Positions 1 through 8,933 of a stretch of 64,000 nt of DNA are shown here, one piece after another (position 1 is the stretch's first letter; every line of letters begins with the position of its first letter). The position numbers and the translations under genes are program-made. Source of the DNA: CAWBRT01 sp963832365 (GTDB taxonomy: Bacteria; Acidobacteriota; Terriglobia; Terriglobales; Acidobacteriaceae); assembly GCA_963832365.1 (NCBI GenBank), contig CAWHUL010000027.1, positions 124,001 through 188,000 of the forward strand. The letters are read 5' to 3'. The notes under the pieces were generated by a model that saw only the letters and a program-made list of their open reading frames with translations, had not been told where the DNA came from and searched no databases.

Positions 1-129
1 AAGTATAGGTAGTTCGTGCCAGAGTTCAAGACGAATCGGAGGGGCGGAGCGCATGACGAAGTTCAGCTTTGAGGTCGTCAACCGGTAACATTGCCGCGTC
101 GCCGAACTGGCGCGCATGGAGAGGCTTTC

Positions 130-249
130 ATGAAGGCTTGGGAATTGGTGAAATTCGGGCCGGAGAAGAATTTGCGGCTGGTTGAACGTCCCATCCGACC
201 GCGTCGGGGGTCGGCGAGGCATCGCTCCCAGGGGCATGGGCTAACTTGA
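130..249 (+). pseudogene. N-terminal remnant of a zinc-type alcohol dehydrogenase/quinone reductase
   Basis: A 39-codon frame begins MKAWELVKFGPEKNLRLVER, which closely resembles the first beta strands of medium-chain dehydrogenase/reductase (MDR) proteins. After about residue 23 the likeness stops, where the family would continue with a Pro/Gly-rich turn, and the frame ends in TGA. No continuation is recognisable in any frame downstream. I read it as a truncated, dead copy. The frame itself is seen; the family assignment is by resemblance over about 20 residues and the status as remnant is inference. Confidence 0.45.
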
Positions 250-273
250 GGAGTGATTCCAGTGCAACCGCTG

Positions 274-522
274 CTAGTCTGAAGAATTACTGCTGGAGTT
301 CTGTTCTGCTGTTCCAGTGGCGCGGCTCTGTCCCGAAACTACAGAGATCCGCCGTTGGGTCTTGAAATGAGAAGGGCACCGGTGAACTTGCTCCGCCATT
401 TGGAGATTATCCGGGCATGTACTCCCTGCGATCTTACCGCAATGAAGACATGTGGATACGATGATCCCATTTGGCGTTCGTCCACGGCAAAAACCACCAA
501 GTCCTGCGGGTTCAGCAGCCAT
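274..522 (-). CDS. small Cys-rich hypothetical protein
   Basis: This 82-residue frame has a compact motif in its middle: a CxxC (CLHC, about residues 26-29), a Pro-Asp-Asn-Leu turn, an AEQ helix start and a final HRC. I associate the same spacing (CxxC, then about 20 residues, then H-x-C) with short conserved proteins of Acidobacteriota of unknown function, possibly metal-binding. The tail is Ser/Thr-rich and uninformative. A competing frame on the same strand (339-617) has no such pattern. No function is assigned, and the start codon is uncertain. Confidence 0.42.
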   Translation of the reverse strand: MAAEPAGLGGFCRGRTPNGIIVSTCLHCGKIAGSTCPDNLQMAEQVHRCPSHFKTQRRISVVSGQSRATGTAEQNSSSNSSD

Positions 523-756
523 CTGTCCTCCCTGGGCTCGAAAAGCGCGTCACCTCTTTGTGTCGAGATGACAGGCAATTGACGCCAACATGACAAAGAT
601 TCAATCTGGCCGACCAAAGCTACTTTCTTTGTTGCCGCCGACGTTCATTATAGAAGATGCAGTGCCGCTGACCAGAGCCGCTTTTTTTATTATTTATGCC
701 TATAAGGATTATTTATCCAACTAAAGTGTGGGCGGAAAAGCGCTCGCTGAGGTAAT

Positions 757-2586
757 TTACACCTGCTCCTGTGCCTTGCGAAAGTGTTCGAGGATGGCTT
801 CGGCCTGACGCCGGCTGACGACCGCGCTAAGCGCCGCGGCATCGGCCTGCTGGATGGCCCGTACCGAGCCGAAGTGTTGCAGCAGGCGGCGGGTGGTCTG
901 CTCACCGATGCCCTCAATCTCGCGCAACTCCGTTGCGCGGTCGCGTATTTGTCTGCGCTTGCGATGATAGGTAACGGCGAAGCGGTGCGCCTCATCGCGG
1001 ATCTGCTGGATCAGGTGCAGCACCGGTGAATGGCGGTCGAGCACGACGGGCTCGTTTTCCTGTCCGTAAACGTAAATAATTTCCTCGCGCTTGGCGATCG
1101 AAGCCAGTGGTTGCGTGATCAGGCCGAGCGCCTCCAGTGCCTCGGACGCCGCGTGCAACTGCCCAATGCCGCCGTCGACGAGAATGAGTGAAGGCAGCGG
1201 CTTCTCTTCCTCGCAAAGCCGTTTATAGCGCCGCGTCACCACCTCGCGCATGGCGGCAAAATCGTCAACTCCATCGACGCTGCGGATGATGAACTTGCGA
1301 TATTCCGAGTTGCGCATTTTGCCGTCTTGCCAGACGACCATCGACGCCACGGTTTCCGCGCCTTGTATATGCGAGATGTCGAAACACTCGATTCGCTCGG
1401 GAAGCTCGGTGAGATTCAACACATCCTGCAAAACACTCTTAAGCACGTCGGTGCGCGGCTTGAGCACGCGGAAGCGCTGGTCGTAGGATTGCCGCGCATT
1501 GTTGCCCACCAAGTCGATCAGGGAACGCTTTTCGCCGCGCTGCGGCACTTCGATGTGGATGCGCGCCTCGCTTTTCGCCGAGAGCAACTCAGCCAATGCT
1601 TCGCGGTCTTCAAAGTCGACGGGAATGTAAATGAAGCGAGGCACGTACGGCTGATCGACGTAGAGCTGCTTAAGAAGCGTGCTGAAAAACTCCCCGGTGT
1701 CGAAGCCGGTTGCCGCTTCCAATTCGCCGAGATCTTCCCAGAAAAACTCGCGCCGGTCGAGCACCTTCCCTCCCCGCATGTGGAAGAGGTTGACGGCCAT
1801 CATGTGATTTTCGAAATGGAAGTTGAGCACGTCGGCGTCGTCGCCCTCGGCGGAGGCCATGCGCTGCTTTTCCTGCAGTTGCTCGACCGTGGTGACGAGG
1901 TCTCGATACTTGGCGGCAAGTTCGAACTGCTCTTGCTCGGCGGCGCCTTGCATGCGCTCGCGCAGCGACCGTGAAAGGTCGAACTGACGGCCTTCCAGAA
2001 ACATGCGCACGTCATTGACGGCTTCGGCGTATGCCTGCGGCGTGGTGAGCCCGGCAACGCATGGGCCAAGGCATCGCTTGATGTAATACTGCAAGCACGG
2101 ACGCGCGTGGTCGCGCGTGAGATCGACCTTGCAGGACGGAATCAGAAAATGCCGGTGGATGAGGTCGACGATACGGTAGGCAAGGTTCGCCGGAAAATAT
2201 GGACCGTAATAGACCGAACCATCGCGCCTCAGTCTGCGCGTGACGTAGACGCGCGGAAAGCGCTCGGCTGCCGTGAGCTTTACGTAGGGATAGCTCTTGT
2301 CGTCGCGCAGCAGAATGTTGTAGCGCGGTTTCTTCTGCTTGATAAGGTTGTTTTCGAGCGCCAGCGCCTCGCCCTCGTTGGCAACGACGATGTACTCGAT
2401 ATCCACGGCCTCGCGCAGCAGACTGCCGGTCTTGGCGTCCTCGGCAGCGCCGTCGAGAAAGTAGGATCGCACCCTGGCCCGCAGGTTCTTGGCCTTGCCG
2501 ACATAAATGACCTGGTCTTCGGCGTTCTTGTAGAGATACACGCCGGGATCGGTAGGCAACGTGCGTATTTTCTGGTTCAGGTCCAC
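757..2586 (-). CDS. uvrC: UvrABC system protein C (excinuclease subunit)
   Basis: UvrC makes both incisions around a lesion in nucleotide excision repair after UvrA/UvrB loading. The 609-residue product has full family length. An N-terminal GIY-YIG nuclease domain is seen (GVYLY at 15-19, IYVGKAKNL at 27-35). A UVR helix pair follows near 210-240, then the Cys-rich linker, then the RNase H-like 5' nuclease domain with CFDISHIQG and ILVDGG. A tandem helix-hairpin-helix ends the protein (REIEGIGEQTTRRLLQHFG). The gene lies 15 bp after the metallo-hydrolase stop on the same strand, so it may be the last gene of a three-gene transcript. All key motifs are intact. Confidence 0.97.
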   Translation of the reverse strand: MDLNQKIRTLPTDPGVYLYKNAEDQVIYVGKAKNLRARVRSYFLDGAAEDAKTGSLLREAVDIEYIVVANEGEALALENNLIKQKKPRYNILLRDDKSYPYVKLTAAERFPRVYVTRRLRRDGSVYYGPYFPANLAYRIVDLIHRHFLIPSCKVDLTRDHARPCLQYYIKRCLGPCVAGLTTPQAYAEAVNDVRMFLEGRQFDLSRSLRERMQGAAEQEQFELAAKYRDLVTTVEQLQEKQRMASAEGDDADVLNFHFENHMMAVNLFHMRGGKVLDRREFFWEDLGELEAATGFDTGEFFSTLLKQLYVDQPYVPRFIYIPVDFEDREALAELLSAKSEARIHIEVPQRGEKRSLIDLVGNNARQSYDQRFRVLKPRTDVLKSVLQDVLNLTELPERIECFDISHIQGAETVASMVVWQDGKMRNSEYRKFIIRSVDGVDDFAAMREVVTRRYKRLCEEEKPLPSLILVDGGIGQLHAASEALEALGLITQPLASIAKREEIIYVYGQENEPVVLDRHSPVLHLIQQIRDEAHRFAVTYHRKRRQIRDRATELREIEGIGEQTTRRLLQHFGSVRAIQQADAAALSAVVSRRQAEAILEHFRKAQEQV

Positions 2587-2601
2587 GTTGAGTAATGGAG
2601 C

Positions 2602-3228
2602 TCAGCGAAGAAACGGGTTGGTTTCGCGTTCTTCGCCAACGGTGGTCAGCACACCGTGCCCCGGCACGACAATTGTTTCATCAGGCAGCGCCAGCACGCT
2701 CTCGTGCAGGGAACGAATAATCTTGTCGTAAGATCCGCCGGGCAGATCGGTGCGGCCAATACCTCCGGCGAACAATGTATCTCCGGCGACCAATCGTTTT
2801 TCGAATTCGAAGTAGAGGCAAATCGAGCCTTCGGTGTGTCCCGGCGTGTGCAGCACCTTGCCTTCGATGGCCCCGGCCTTGACCGTGTCGCCGCTTGTAA
2901 TGCTCTGGTCGATGGCTACGTTACCGGGCGGGCTCATGCCGAGCCACTCCGCCTGCGTATCCAGCATGCGCAGCAGCTTGGAGTCGTTCTGGTTCAGCAG
3001 AATGGGCGCGCCGGTGCGTTGTTTGAGCTTCATGGCGCCGCCGACATGATCGATGTGGGCGTGCGTAATCACGATCTGTTTCACCTGGAGCCCATGGCGC
3101 GCGACGATCGTCATGACCGCTTCGATGTCGTCACCTGGATCGATAACCATTGCTTCGTGGCTGTTCTCGTCGCCTACGATGGAGCAATTGCACTGCAACG
3201 GACCGACGGGCAGAATTTCGTGAATCAT
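2602..3228 (-). CDS. metallo-beta-lactamase-fold hydrolase (glyoxalase II-like)
   Basis: The 208-residue protein carries the binuclear metal signature HAHIDH (residues 56-61), a second-shell HTPGHTEGS loop, a GDTLF aspartate and a C-terminal PGHG histidine. These are the full ligand set of the glyoxalase II/GloB-like branch. Such proteins hydrolyse thioesters such as S-lactoylglutathione or related low-molecular-weight thiol adducts, in the cytoplasm. It is shorter than true GloB (about 250) and lacks its C-terminal substrate domain, so the substrate is open. A bacillithiol adduct is possible given bshA at 57.9 kb, but that is speculation. It sits 3 bp after the aminotransferase stop, so the two are probably co-transcribed. 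Confidence 0.9.
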   Translation of the reverse strand: MIHEILPVGPLQCNCSIVGDENSHEAMVIDPGDDIEAVMTIVARHGLQVKQIVITHAHIDHVGGAMKLKQRTGAPILLNQNDSKLLRMLDTQAEWLGMSPPGNVAIDQSITSGDTVKAGAIEGKVLHTPGHTEGSICLYFEFEKRLVAGDTLFAGGIGRTDLPGGSYDKIIRSLHESVLALPDETIVVPGHGVLTTVGEERETNPFLR

Positions 3229-3231
3229 GTA

Positions 3232-4398
3232 TTAATCATACCGGACAAGGCAATCAACCGACGCTAGTCCCTCGCCGAAAACGGTCTCCGGCGTGATGAG
3301 GCTGAGCACGAGAAAGCAACCTCCGCGAAAGTTGAAAAAGTGCCCCGGATGCACCAGCACGTTGGCTTTGCGGAGCAAGTCGAGCGCGAACTCCTCATCG
3401 GCACAGACGGCGGGAACCCGCAGCACGACGTACCAGCCCCCCTCGACGCGCAGGCGATGACAAAGCTGTTGCCGCGAAAGTTGCGCATCCAGCTCGGCAA
3501 GGTTGTTGCGAATTCGCTGGCCGAGTTGCCGCTGGACGGAGTGCCGAACTTCGAGCAGCGCCGCCGTGGCAAGTTGCACAGGCGCATTGGGTGATAGATA
3601 GGTGTCGGCGATGACTTCCAGCCTGTTCATGGCGTCGGCGGCCAAGTCCCCGGGCCCGCTGCACGCGATCCAAGCCATCTTCATCTGCGGCAGACCGCTG
3701 ATTTTCGACAGCCCGCTCAGCGCAAAACTCAAGGCCGCGTCGTTGCCGGCAAAGCTGAGCCGCTCACCTGATTCGACGTTGTAGTCCAGAAAGACCTCGT
3801 CGGCGATCAGCGCCAGTTGATGCTCGCGGCAGAGGACGTTTAGACGTTCGAGTTCCCACCGTTTGACGTACGAACCGGTTGGATTGTTCGGCTGCACCAC
3901 GAGCACCGCCCGCGAGCGCGCGCTGATGCCGCGGCGTAAGGATTCAAACTCGATCTGCCAGCCCTCGTCGTATACCAACTCAAATGGGACTAGGCGAACG
4001 TCCTGAATATCGGCCAGAAATTCGAACAGCGGATAGCTTGGGCTCGGAACCAGCACCTCGTCGCCAGGGTCGCAGAGCAGGCGGAAGCAGTAAGAGTAAG
4101 CTTCGCTGGTGCTGACCGTAAGGATCAGGTGCTCGGGATCGACGCCAATTCCCTGCTGGGCGTAGTAGTTCGCCACGGACTGGCGCGCCGTGAGCAAGCC
4201 TTTTGCGGCAGGCTCATAAGACAAAGCGCGCTCGTCGGCTAGGGCGCATGCGATCTGCTGCGCGGGATACTCCAGACCGACGCAAGTCGGATTCGATGCC
4301 GTCAAGTCCAGCAGCTCTTGACCGCTTCCGCCGTGCTCCTTAAGCACGAGGGTGAGCGCATTCGGCGACAGGTCCCAGTTGGTGCGTCGGGCAAACAT
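3232..4398 (-). CDS. class I/II pyridoxal-phosphate aminotransferase
   Basis: A fold-type I aminotransferase of 388 residues. NNPTG is at 171-175, the PLP-contacting Asp of IADEVFLDY at 200, and the Schiff-base lysine in SGLSKISGLPQ at 232. The N-terminal half has SYPLFEF, typical of the alanine/aspartate-type subgroup (AlaC/AspC-like). The substrate cannot be set from the sequence. It heads a tight minus-strand run (3 bp to the hydrolase, then uvrC), and the upstream 234 bp to the divergent gene at 4633 should hold its promoter. No defects are seen. Confidence 0.9.
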   Translation of the reverse strand: MFARRTNWDLSPNALTLVLKEHGGSGQELLDLTASNPTCVGLEYPAQQIACALADERALSYEPAAKGLLTARQSVANYYAQQGIGVDPEHLILTVSTSEAYSYCFRLLCDPGDEVLVPSPSYPLFEFLADIQDVRLVPFELVYDEGWQIEFESLRRGISARSRAVLVVQPNNPTGSYVKRWELERLNVLCREHQLALIADEVFLDYNVESGERLSFAGNDAALSFALSGLSKISGLPQMKMAWIACSGPGDLAADAMNRLEVIADTYLSPNAPVQLATAALLEVRHSVQRQLGQRIRNNLAELDAQLSRQQLCHRLRVEGGWYVVLRVPAVCADEEFALDLLRKANVLVHPGHFFNFRGGCFLVLSLITPETVFGEGLASVDCLVRYD

Positions 4399-4632
4399 TC
4401 GGACTCCAATCTATCATTCCCCGGCCACGGAAATGGCTTCGGCACACCATTTGCCGTGTTTAGCGCGGCGGAGGATGTACCAACATGATGCCCCTTCGTC
4501 ACCGCGAAAAATGCCCAACCTGCAGGAAACAGGGATAAAATACACCCCAGCAGCTTACATGTGAGCGGTTGCGGCCGACACAGCCTGTTAGGGGCTTGGT
4601 ACGGCGCGTAAGAACTTACGCCGGGGGAAGCG

Positions 4633-5238
4633 ATGAATGCTCTTGTGCGATTCACGATTGTATTGGTCATCAGCATGGGCGCATGTACTCTACTTGCGCA
4701 GAGCCTGGGCGAAGTAGCACGCGAAAGCCGCAATGCGCGTCACCCACGCGCCAAGAGAGTGGTGACTAACGACGAGATTCCTTCGGTCGACACCATGCGC
4801 GCAGCACCTGCCGCCGCAAAAACCGATGCAGCGGAAGGGGCTGAAGGCAGCGACGACAAGGCCAAACCCAAACCCGAGAGCAAAGCAGGCAGCGAGAAGG
4901 ACGCCGCCAAAGCGCCTGAGCCAGGATCGGCTGCCAGCGAACTGGCGAAAAAAGACGAGGAGCAAAAGGAGTGGAGCAGCAGGTTTTCGTTTCAGCGGGA
5001 AAAGATCTCGCTTCAGGAGCGGGAGCTTAAATTGGCGGAGCAAGAGTTTCAGCAAAAACAGATCGCTCACATGGGCGACGTGAACGCGCGCGTCAACAAT
5101 CAGCAGCAATATGCCGAGGCGGAGAGGCTCGACCGGGAGGAGCTAGCCCAGAAACAGCAGAAATTGAACGCGGAACGTGAGAAGCTTAACGGCATGCAGG
5201 AAGAGGCCCGGCATGCAGGCGTCAAACTCCCCGACTGA
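4633..5238 (+). CDS. exported Lys/Glu-rich coiled-coil protein
   Basis: This 201-residue protein opens with a typical signal peptide: a basic start, a hydrophobic core over residues 6-20 and a small-residue cleavage region before LAQS. A low-complexity Ala/Lys/Glu/Pro linker follows (about 50-110), then a long charged helix (about 115-195) rich in Glu, Gln, Lys and Leu that should form a coiled coil. I do not recognise a named family; similar exported coiled-coil proteins of unknown role are common in Acidobacteriota. It is monocistronic and followed by a strong hairpin at 5283-5309. Confidence 0.75.
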   Translation: MNALVRFTIVLVISMGACTLLAQSLGEVARESRNARHPRAKRVVTNDEIPSVDTMRAAPAAAKTDAAEGAEGSDDKAKPKPESKAGSEKDAAKAPEPGSAASELAKKDEEQKEWSSRFSFQREKISLQERELKLAEQEFQQKQIAHMGDVNARVNNQQQYAEAERLDREELAQKQQKLNAEREKLNGMQEEARHAGVKLPD

Positions 5239-5282
5239 ATCTCTGTTTTTCCCGGGTCGAATCAAAAGGTCTTATCGAATCA

Positions 5283-5309
5283 AAAGGCTCGCCGATGAAG
5301 CGAGCCTTT
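5283..5309. terminator. bidirectional hairpin terminator between convergent genes
   Basis: A perfect 10-bp inverted repeat, AAAGGCTCGC (5283-5292) and GCGAGCCTTT (5300-5309), encloses a 7-base loop. The arms themselves supply short A and T runs on each side. It lies between the stop codons of the convergent genes at 4633-5238 and 5328-5936, where one shared terminator is expected. A short direct repeat TCGAATCAAAAGG also occurs twice just before it. Confidence 0.8.
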
Positions 5310-5327
5310 GCTGCGTGGTGCCGAGCC

Positions 5328-5936
5328 TCAATTCCTGGGCGCCCCGGCTGCTGGCGCGGAGTCGGCCGCCTGTTGGCCACGGGCCGCTGCAGGCACGGGA
5401 GCAGGCAGCCTGGAAAGCGCCTTGTGCGCCTCTCTGGCGTGCGGTCCGGCCGCCAGAAGCTTCAGGTATGCCTCGTATCCGGCTCGCGCCTCCGGAAGGC
5501 GTCCGATCTTCTCGAAGCTCTCGGCGGACTTGAACGTCGCCTCGGCATCATCGGGCTTCCAGTGCAGAGCCTCCTGGTAGCGGTCGAGCGCGGCTCTGTA
5601 ATTTTCCCGCTTGAAGTAAAAGTCTCCAACTTCAATGGCTTTCTGCGCCCTGTGAGGGTTGTAGGAACGCAACCCTAGCACGTCGTCAGCTACACCGCTG
5701 TTCGGGTGTGCTTTGGCATCGGCCATGGGAGCGCTGAGGTCTATCTTTGTGTCCTTACTGGAACTCTCACCGGCGGCACCCAGCAAACGCGGGGCGGCAC
5801 TGTCCTCCGATGGAAGCCTAGTGGTCTTCTGCTGTTTGGTCGGCAACTGTGGGGGGAAATCCTCGGGAGGATATTGCTGCGCCGCCGCCCAACCGGCCAG
5901 CAAAACCCAGACCATTCCGACCATCACTCGCTTCAT
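5328..5936 (-). CDS. exported TPR-repeat protein
   Basis: The 202-residue product has an N-terminal signal peptide (hydrophobic residues 4-17, then AAAQQ) and a Pro/Ser-rich spacer. Two to three tetratricopeptide repeats follow at about 95-175 (for example GDFYFKRENYRAALDRYQEA, then the next helix pair starting at DDAEATFKSAESFEKIG). The tail is Ala/Pro-rich. TPR units usually mediate protein-protein contacts, here probably in the periplasm. The partner is unknown. It lies 14 bp downstream of the hypothetical gene at 5951-6505 on the same strand, so the pair may be an operon. Confidence 0.8.
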   Translation of the reverse strand: MKRVMVGMVWVLLAGWAAAQQYPPEDFPPQLPTKQQKTTRLPSEDSAAPRLLGAAGESSSKDTKIDLSAPMADAKAHPNSGVADDVLGLRSYNPHRAQKAIEVGDFYFKRENYRAALDRYQEALHWKPDDAEATFKSAESFEKIGRLPEARAGYEAYLKLLAAGPHAREAHKALSRLPAPVPAAARGQQAADSAPAAGAPRN

Positions 5937-5950
5937 GGATTTATTGTAAG

Positions 5951-6505
5951 TCAGCGGCTTTCCCGTTGGCGAAGACGGAATCGCCGAACGGTTTTTCGGT
6001 CCTGGCCTTCCATCTCCACCTGGAGTTCAGCATTCGCCGGCAGTGCGCCGCCGATTCTCAGCCCTGCCATACCCGCAGGATCGGTCACGGGCTCGGAAAT
6101 CAGCTCGGGAGCAAGTGTGCTTTCCGGCTCAGTCAGAGAGCATCGGAGTTTCACATCTGGCACGGGGGCTCCGGCGCAGGTGACCTGGAAGCCGAGGACA
6201 AGTTCCGCGCCTTCGCGGCGGGCGCTCGTACAGCGCAAGCTGAAATTCAGGGCGGGAGTCTCCGTCCGCGTCAATTCCAACTGCCCTGCGCGAATAGACT
6301 CCACCACGGACCGATGCTGTAGGCGCAAGACTTCCTGCACAGATTGCGGGTCTCCGTCGTGTTCCGCTGGGCTCGAACGCTCGGTGATGCAGTGTCCTTT
6401 GACGAACACCTGAGTCTCGAGCCGTCGCCCGCTACCCCGCGCTTCGCTCTGGACGTGATAGACCGTGTCGCCTAGGCGGATCTCGGTGTTATATCCAAAG
6501 ATCAC
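5951..6505 (-). CDS. conserved hypothetical protein (GYNTE...TVYHVQSE family)
   Basis: I chose the GTG at 6505 because a GGAG ribosome-binding site lies 5 bases upstream and the protein then begins VIFGYNTEIRLGDTVYHVQ. An upstream TTG at 6523 is also in frame, with a stop two codons before it. The N-terminal FGYNTE-x4-GDTVYHVQSEAR stretch resembles short conserved acidobacterial proteins of unknown role. The C-terminal half (about residues 85-165) looks like beta-strand-rich carboxypeptidase-regulatory or Ig-like sequence (PVPDVKLRCSL...DPAGMAGLRI). No catalytic motif is visible. It may be co-transcribed with the TPR protein downstream. Confidence 0.65.
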   Translation of the reverse strand: MIFGYNTEIRLGDTVYHVQSEARGSGRRLETQVFVKGHCITERSSPAEHDGDPQSVQEVLRLQHRSVVESIRAGQLELTRTETPALNFSLRCTSARREGAELVLGFQVTCAGAPVPDVKLRCSLTEPESTLAPELISEPVTDPAGMAGLRIGGALPANAELQVEMEGQDRKTVRRFRLRQRESR

Positions 6506-6686
6506 AAGTTCTCCGGGCGGCAAAGACTATTAGGGAAGGTACAAAACGATTGTCGAACAGTTCCCGATTCCTGCAAAGCACTTTCTTCCCATGTCGCAAG
6601 AAAAATTGTTGTCTCAGTGATTACTCAGCCGAATGCCGAGCGCCCGCCAATGGAACAATTCTTCGCGGGCTGCTGGCCGTGCGTTC

Positions 6687-6716
6687 TTGACTACTAGGAC
6701 ACCTGAAATCTACACT
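6687..6716 (+). promoter_or_regulatory. candidate sigma-70-type promoter of nuo cluster 1
   Basis: TTGACT (6687-6692) and TACACT (6711-6716) are separated by 18 bases and lie about 40 bp upstream of the nuoA start. A short palindrome, ACACT-CA-AGTGT, overlaps the -10 region and could be an operator. A GGTGAG ribosome-binding site follows near 6740. The match is by eye and untested. Confidence 0.4.
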
Positions 6717-6754
6717 CAAGTGTTCGCCTTAGGTTGCCGGGGTGAGCTGGTCCT

Positions 6755-7147
6755 ATGCCAGATAATTATTTCGTGCGGTACATTCCGCTCCTGCTTCACG
6801 TGCTCGTCGCCAGCGGACTGGCCGGCGCCATCGTTCTGTTGTCGACTCTGGTGGGCCAGCACAAGCGCAATCGGGTCAAGATGTCTCCGTATGAGTGCGG
6901 TATGCTGCCCATCGGGGATGTCCGGCAGCGCTTTTCCGTGAAATTCTATTTGGTCGCGATGTTGTTCATCCTGTTCGACGTAGAAGCGGTGTTCCTGTAC
7001 CCCTGGGCGATTCTCCTTAAGGAGCTGAAGATGTTCGGCTTCTGGGAGATGGTCGTATACATTGCGATCGTGCTGGTCGGTCTGTTTTATATCTGGAAAA
7101 AGGGCGCGCTCGATTGGAATAAGCCGACCAGGAATGAGGTCCTGTAA
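6755..7147 (+). CDS. nuoA: NADH-quinone oxidoreductase subunit A (cluster 1)
   Basis: NuoA is a small membrane subunit of complex I at the junction of the peripheral and membrane arms. The 130-residue protein has three predicted membrane helices (about 10-32, 63-85, 93-113). The family hallmarks YECGM in the first loop and FDVEAVFLYPWA in helix 2 are present, the latter with the acidic residues of the E-channel. It is the first gene of a 13-gene plus-strand run. The next gene starts 5 bp after its stop and is nuoC, not nuoB as in most bacteria. Confidence 0.95.
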   Translation: MPDNYFVRYIPLLLHVLVASGLAGAIVLLSTLVGQHKRNRVKMSPYECGMLPIGDVRQRFSVKFYLVAMLFILFDVEAVFLYPWAILLKELKMFGFWEMVVYIAIVLVGLFYIWKKGALDWNKPTRNEVL

Positions 7148-7152
7148 ACCTG

Positions 7153-7650
7153 ATGGCACTGGCTCCTGCGATTACCGATCTTGAACAGCTAAAAGACCGT
7201 CCGGCACTGGCCAAGTTGCTCTCATGGAACGCCGATGCGGTTACTGGCGCGAAATTCGATCGCGGTGAACTGACGATCTGGGTGCGCCGTGAATCGTTGC
7301 GCGATGCCTGCGCACTGCTTCGGGACGATGCAGCCACCAGTTTCAACTTTTTCTCCGACGTCACCTGCGTCGACTGGTATCCGGAGGAACCACGTTTCGA
7401 GGTCGTCTATTCCCTGCTTTCGATGTCGCGCAAGGAGCGCATCCGGATCAAGGTCAAATTGAATTCGGCCGATCCAGGCGTGGATTCGCTCACTGACCTT
7501 TGGCCCGGTGCAAATCCCTTCGAACGCGAGATCTTCGACCTGTTTGGAGTCCGTTTTTACGGCCATCCATATCTCCGCCGCATCATGATGCCCGAGGACT
7601 GGAACGGCCATCCGCTGCGCAAGGACTATCCAGTCGAGGGATACCGTTAA
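7153..7650 (+). CDS. nuoC: NADH-quinone oxidoreductase subunit C (cluster 1)
   Basis: The 30-kDa subunit of the complex I connecting module, 165 residues. The C-terminal signature is intact: PFEREIFDLFGVRFYGHP then RRIMMPEDW and GHPLRKDYP. The N-terminal half fits the usual alpha/beta fold, including VDWYPEEPRFEVVYSL. Its stop overlaps the nuoD start by one base (TAATG), pointing to translational coupling. Unlike the cluster 2 copy it has no low-complexity N-terminal extension. Confidence 0.95.
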   Translation: MALAPAITDLEQLKDRPALAKLLSWNADAVTGAKFDRGELTIWVRRESLRDACALLRDDAATSFNFFSDVTCVDWYPEEPRFEVVYSLLSMSRKERIRIKVKLNSADPGVDSLTDLWPGANPFEREIFDLFGVRFYGHPYLRRIMMPEDWNGHPLRKDYPVEGYR

Positions 7651-8864
7651 TGGCCGTCAAGTTCAGCAGCCTTGAGCCTGTCGTCGAGGTCATCGGGGAC
7701 GACCGCACGATGGTCCTCAACATGGGGCCGCAGCACCCTTCAACGCATGGTGTGCTCAGGCTCCTGCTGGAACTCGATGGCGAAACCATCGTCCGTATCC
7801 GCCCTGACATCGGCTTCCTGCATACCGGAATTGAGAAGACCTGCGAGGCCAAGTTCTACCAGCAAGTCGTGCCGCTCACCGACCGCATCGACTATCTCTG
7901 TCCGATGACCAATAACTTGGCTTACGTGCTGGCGGTCGAGAAGCTTCTCGGGTTGGAGATTCCGAAGCGCGCGCAGTGGATTCGCGTCCTGTTGAACGAG
8001 CTGACGCGTCTCAACTCACATCTGGTCTGGCTGGGGACGCACGCCATGGACGTTGGCGCCATGACCGTGTTCCTCTACTGCTTCCGCGAGCGCGAGGACA
8101 TTCTGCGCCTCTTCGAGATGGTCAGCGGCCAGCGGATGATGACTTCGTACTTCCGCGTCGGCGGTTTGGCGCTCGAAGTTCCGTTGGGATTCTTTGCGCG
8201 TGTAAAGCACTTCATCGACGCCTTTCCCGGTCACATCGACCAGTATGAAGACCTGCTGACACAGAATCCCATCTGGACAGGGCGGACGAAAGGCGTGGGA
8301 AAGATCACATACGAGGACGCTATCGCACTTGGGCTAAGCGGCGGCGTTGCCCGCGGAAGCGGCGTGGATTGGGATTTGCGCCGTGACATGCCTTATTCGA
8401 GCTATGAGCAGTTCGATTTCAAGGTTCCGATCGCGACCGAGGGGGACGTTTTCGCGCGTTATGCCATCCGCGTGCAGGAGATGCGGGAATCGACCAAGAT
8501 CATTCAGCAGGCGCTGGCCGGCATGCCCGAGGGTCCGATCAAGGCCGACGCTCCCAAGGTCGTGCTGCCTGACCGCGAAAAAATGAAGACCCAGATGGAG
8601 GCCCTCATCTATCACTTTAAGATTGTGACCGAGGGATTCACGGTACCGGCCGGAGAGGTTTATCAGGGAGTCGAATCGCCGCGGGGCGAAATGGGGTACT
8701 ACATCGTCAGTGACGGCACCGCAAAGCCGTATCGCGTGCACATGCGCAGCCCGTCTTTCGCCAACCTGAATGCTATTTTGCCGATGTGCCAGGGGCAACT
8801 GATCGCCGATGTTGTCGCGGCAATCGGCAGCATCGATATCGTGCTGGGAGACGTTGACCGATAG
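7650..8864 (+). CDS. nuoD: NADH-quinone oxidoreductase subunit D (cluster 1)
   Basis: The 49-kDa subunit forms the quinone-binding site next to cluster N2 of NuoB. I use the ATG at 7650, giving 404 residues, the usual family length; upstream codons in the frame overlap nuoC and show no likeness. NMGPQHPSTHGVLR near the start holds the quinone-site histidines. VGTHAMD-like and GEVYQGVESPRGEMGYY segments and the C-terminal GDVDR are all intact. Its partner NuoB is not encoded in this window. Confidence 0.96.
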   Translation: MAVKFSSLEPVVEVIGDDRTMVLNMGPQHPSTHGVLRLLLELDGETIVRIRPDIGFLHTGIEKTCEAKFYQQVVPLTDRIDYLCPMTNNLAYVLAVEKLLGLEIPKRAQWIRVLLNELTRLNSHLVWLGTHAMDVGAMTVFLYCFREREDILRLFEMVSGQRMMTSYFRVGGLALEVPLGFFARVKHFIDAFPGHIDQYEDLLTQNPIWTGRTKGVGKITYEDAIALGLSGGVARGSGVDWDLRRDMPYSSYEQFDFKVPIATEGDVFARYAIRVQEMRESTKIIQQALAGMPEGPIKADAPKVVLPDREKMKTQMEALIYHFKIVTEGFTVPAGEVYQGVESPRGEMGYYIVSDGTAKPYRVHMRSPSFANLNAILPMCQGQLIADVVAAIGSIDIVLGDVDR

Positions 8865-8933
8865 AAGGTCCGCGCGTGGGGCGCGGAAACAGTTCCACCG
8901 CCGCCGGGACGCCGGAGATGGGAACTCTGAACG

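Noticed and set aside
339..617. 92-codon frame on minus overlapping the small Cys-rich ORF
   Set aside because: No motif or plausible ribosome-binding site; the competing frame at 274-522 has a patterned CxxC...HxC core.
8865..8933. Possible missing small gene between nuoD and nuoE
   Set aside because: Only 69 GC-rich bases with no start, ribosome-binding site and frame combination that makes sense.
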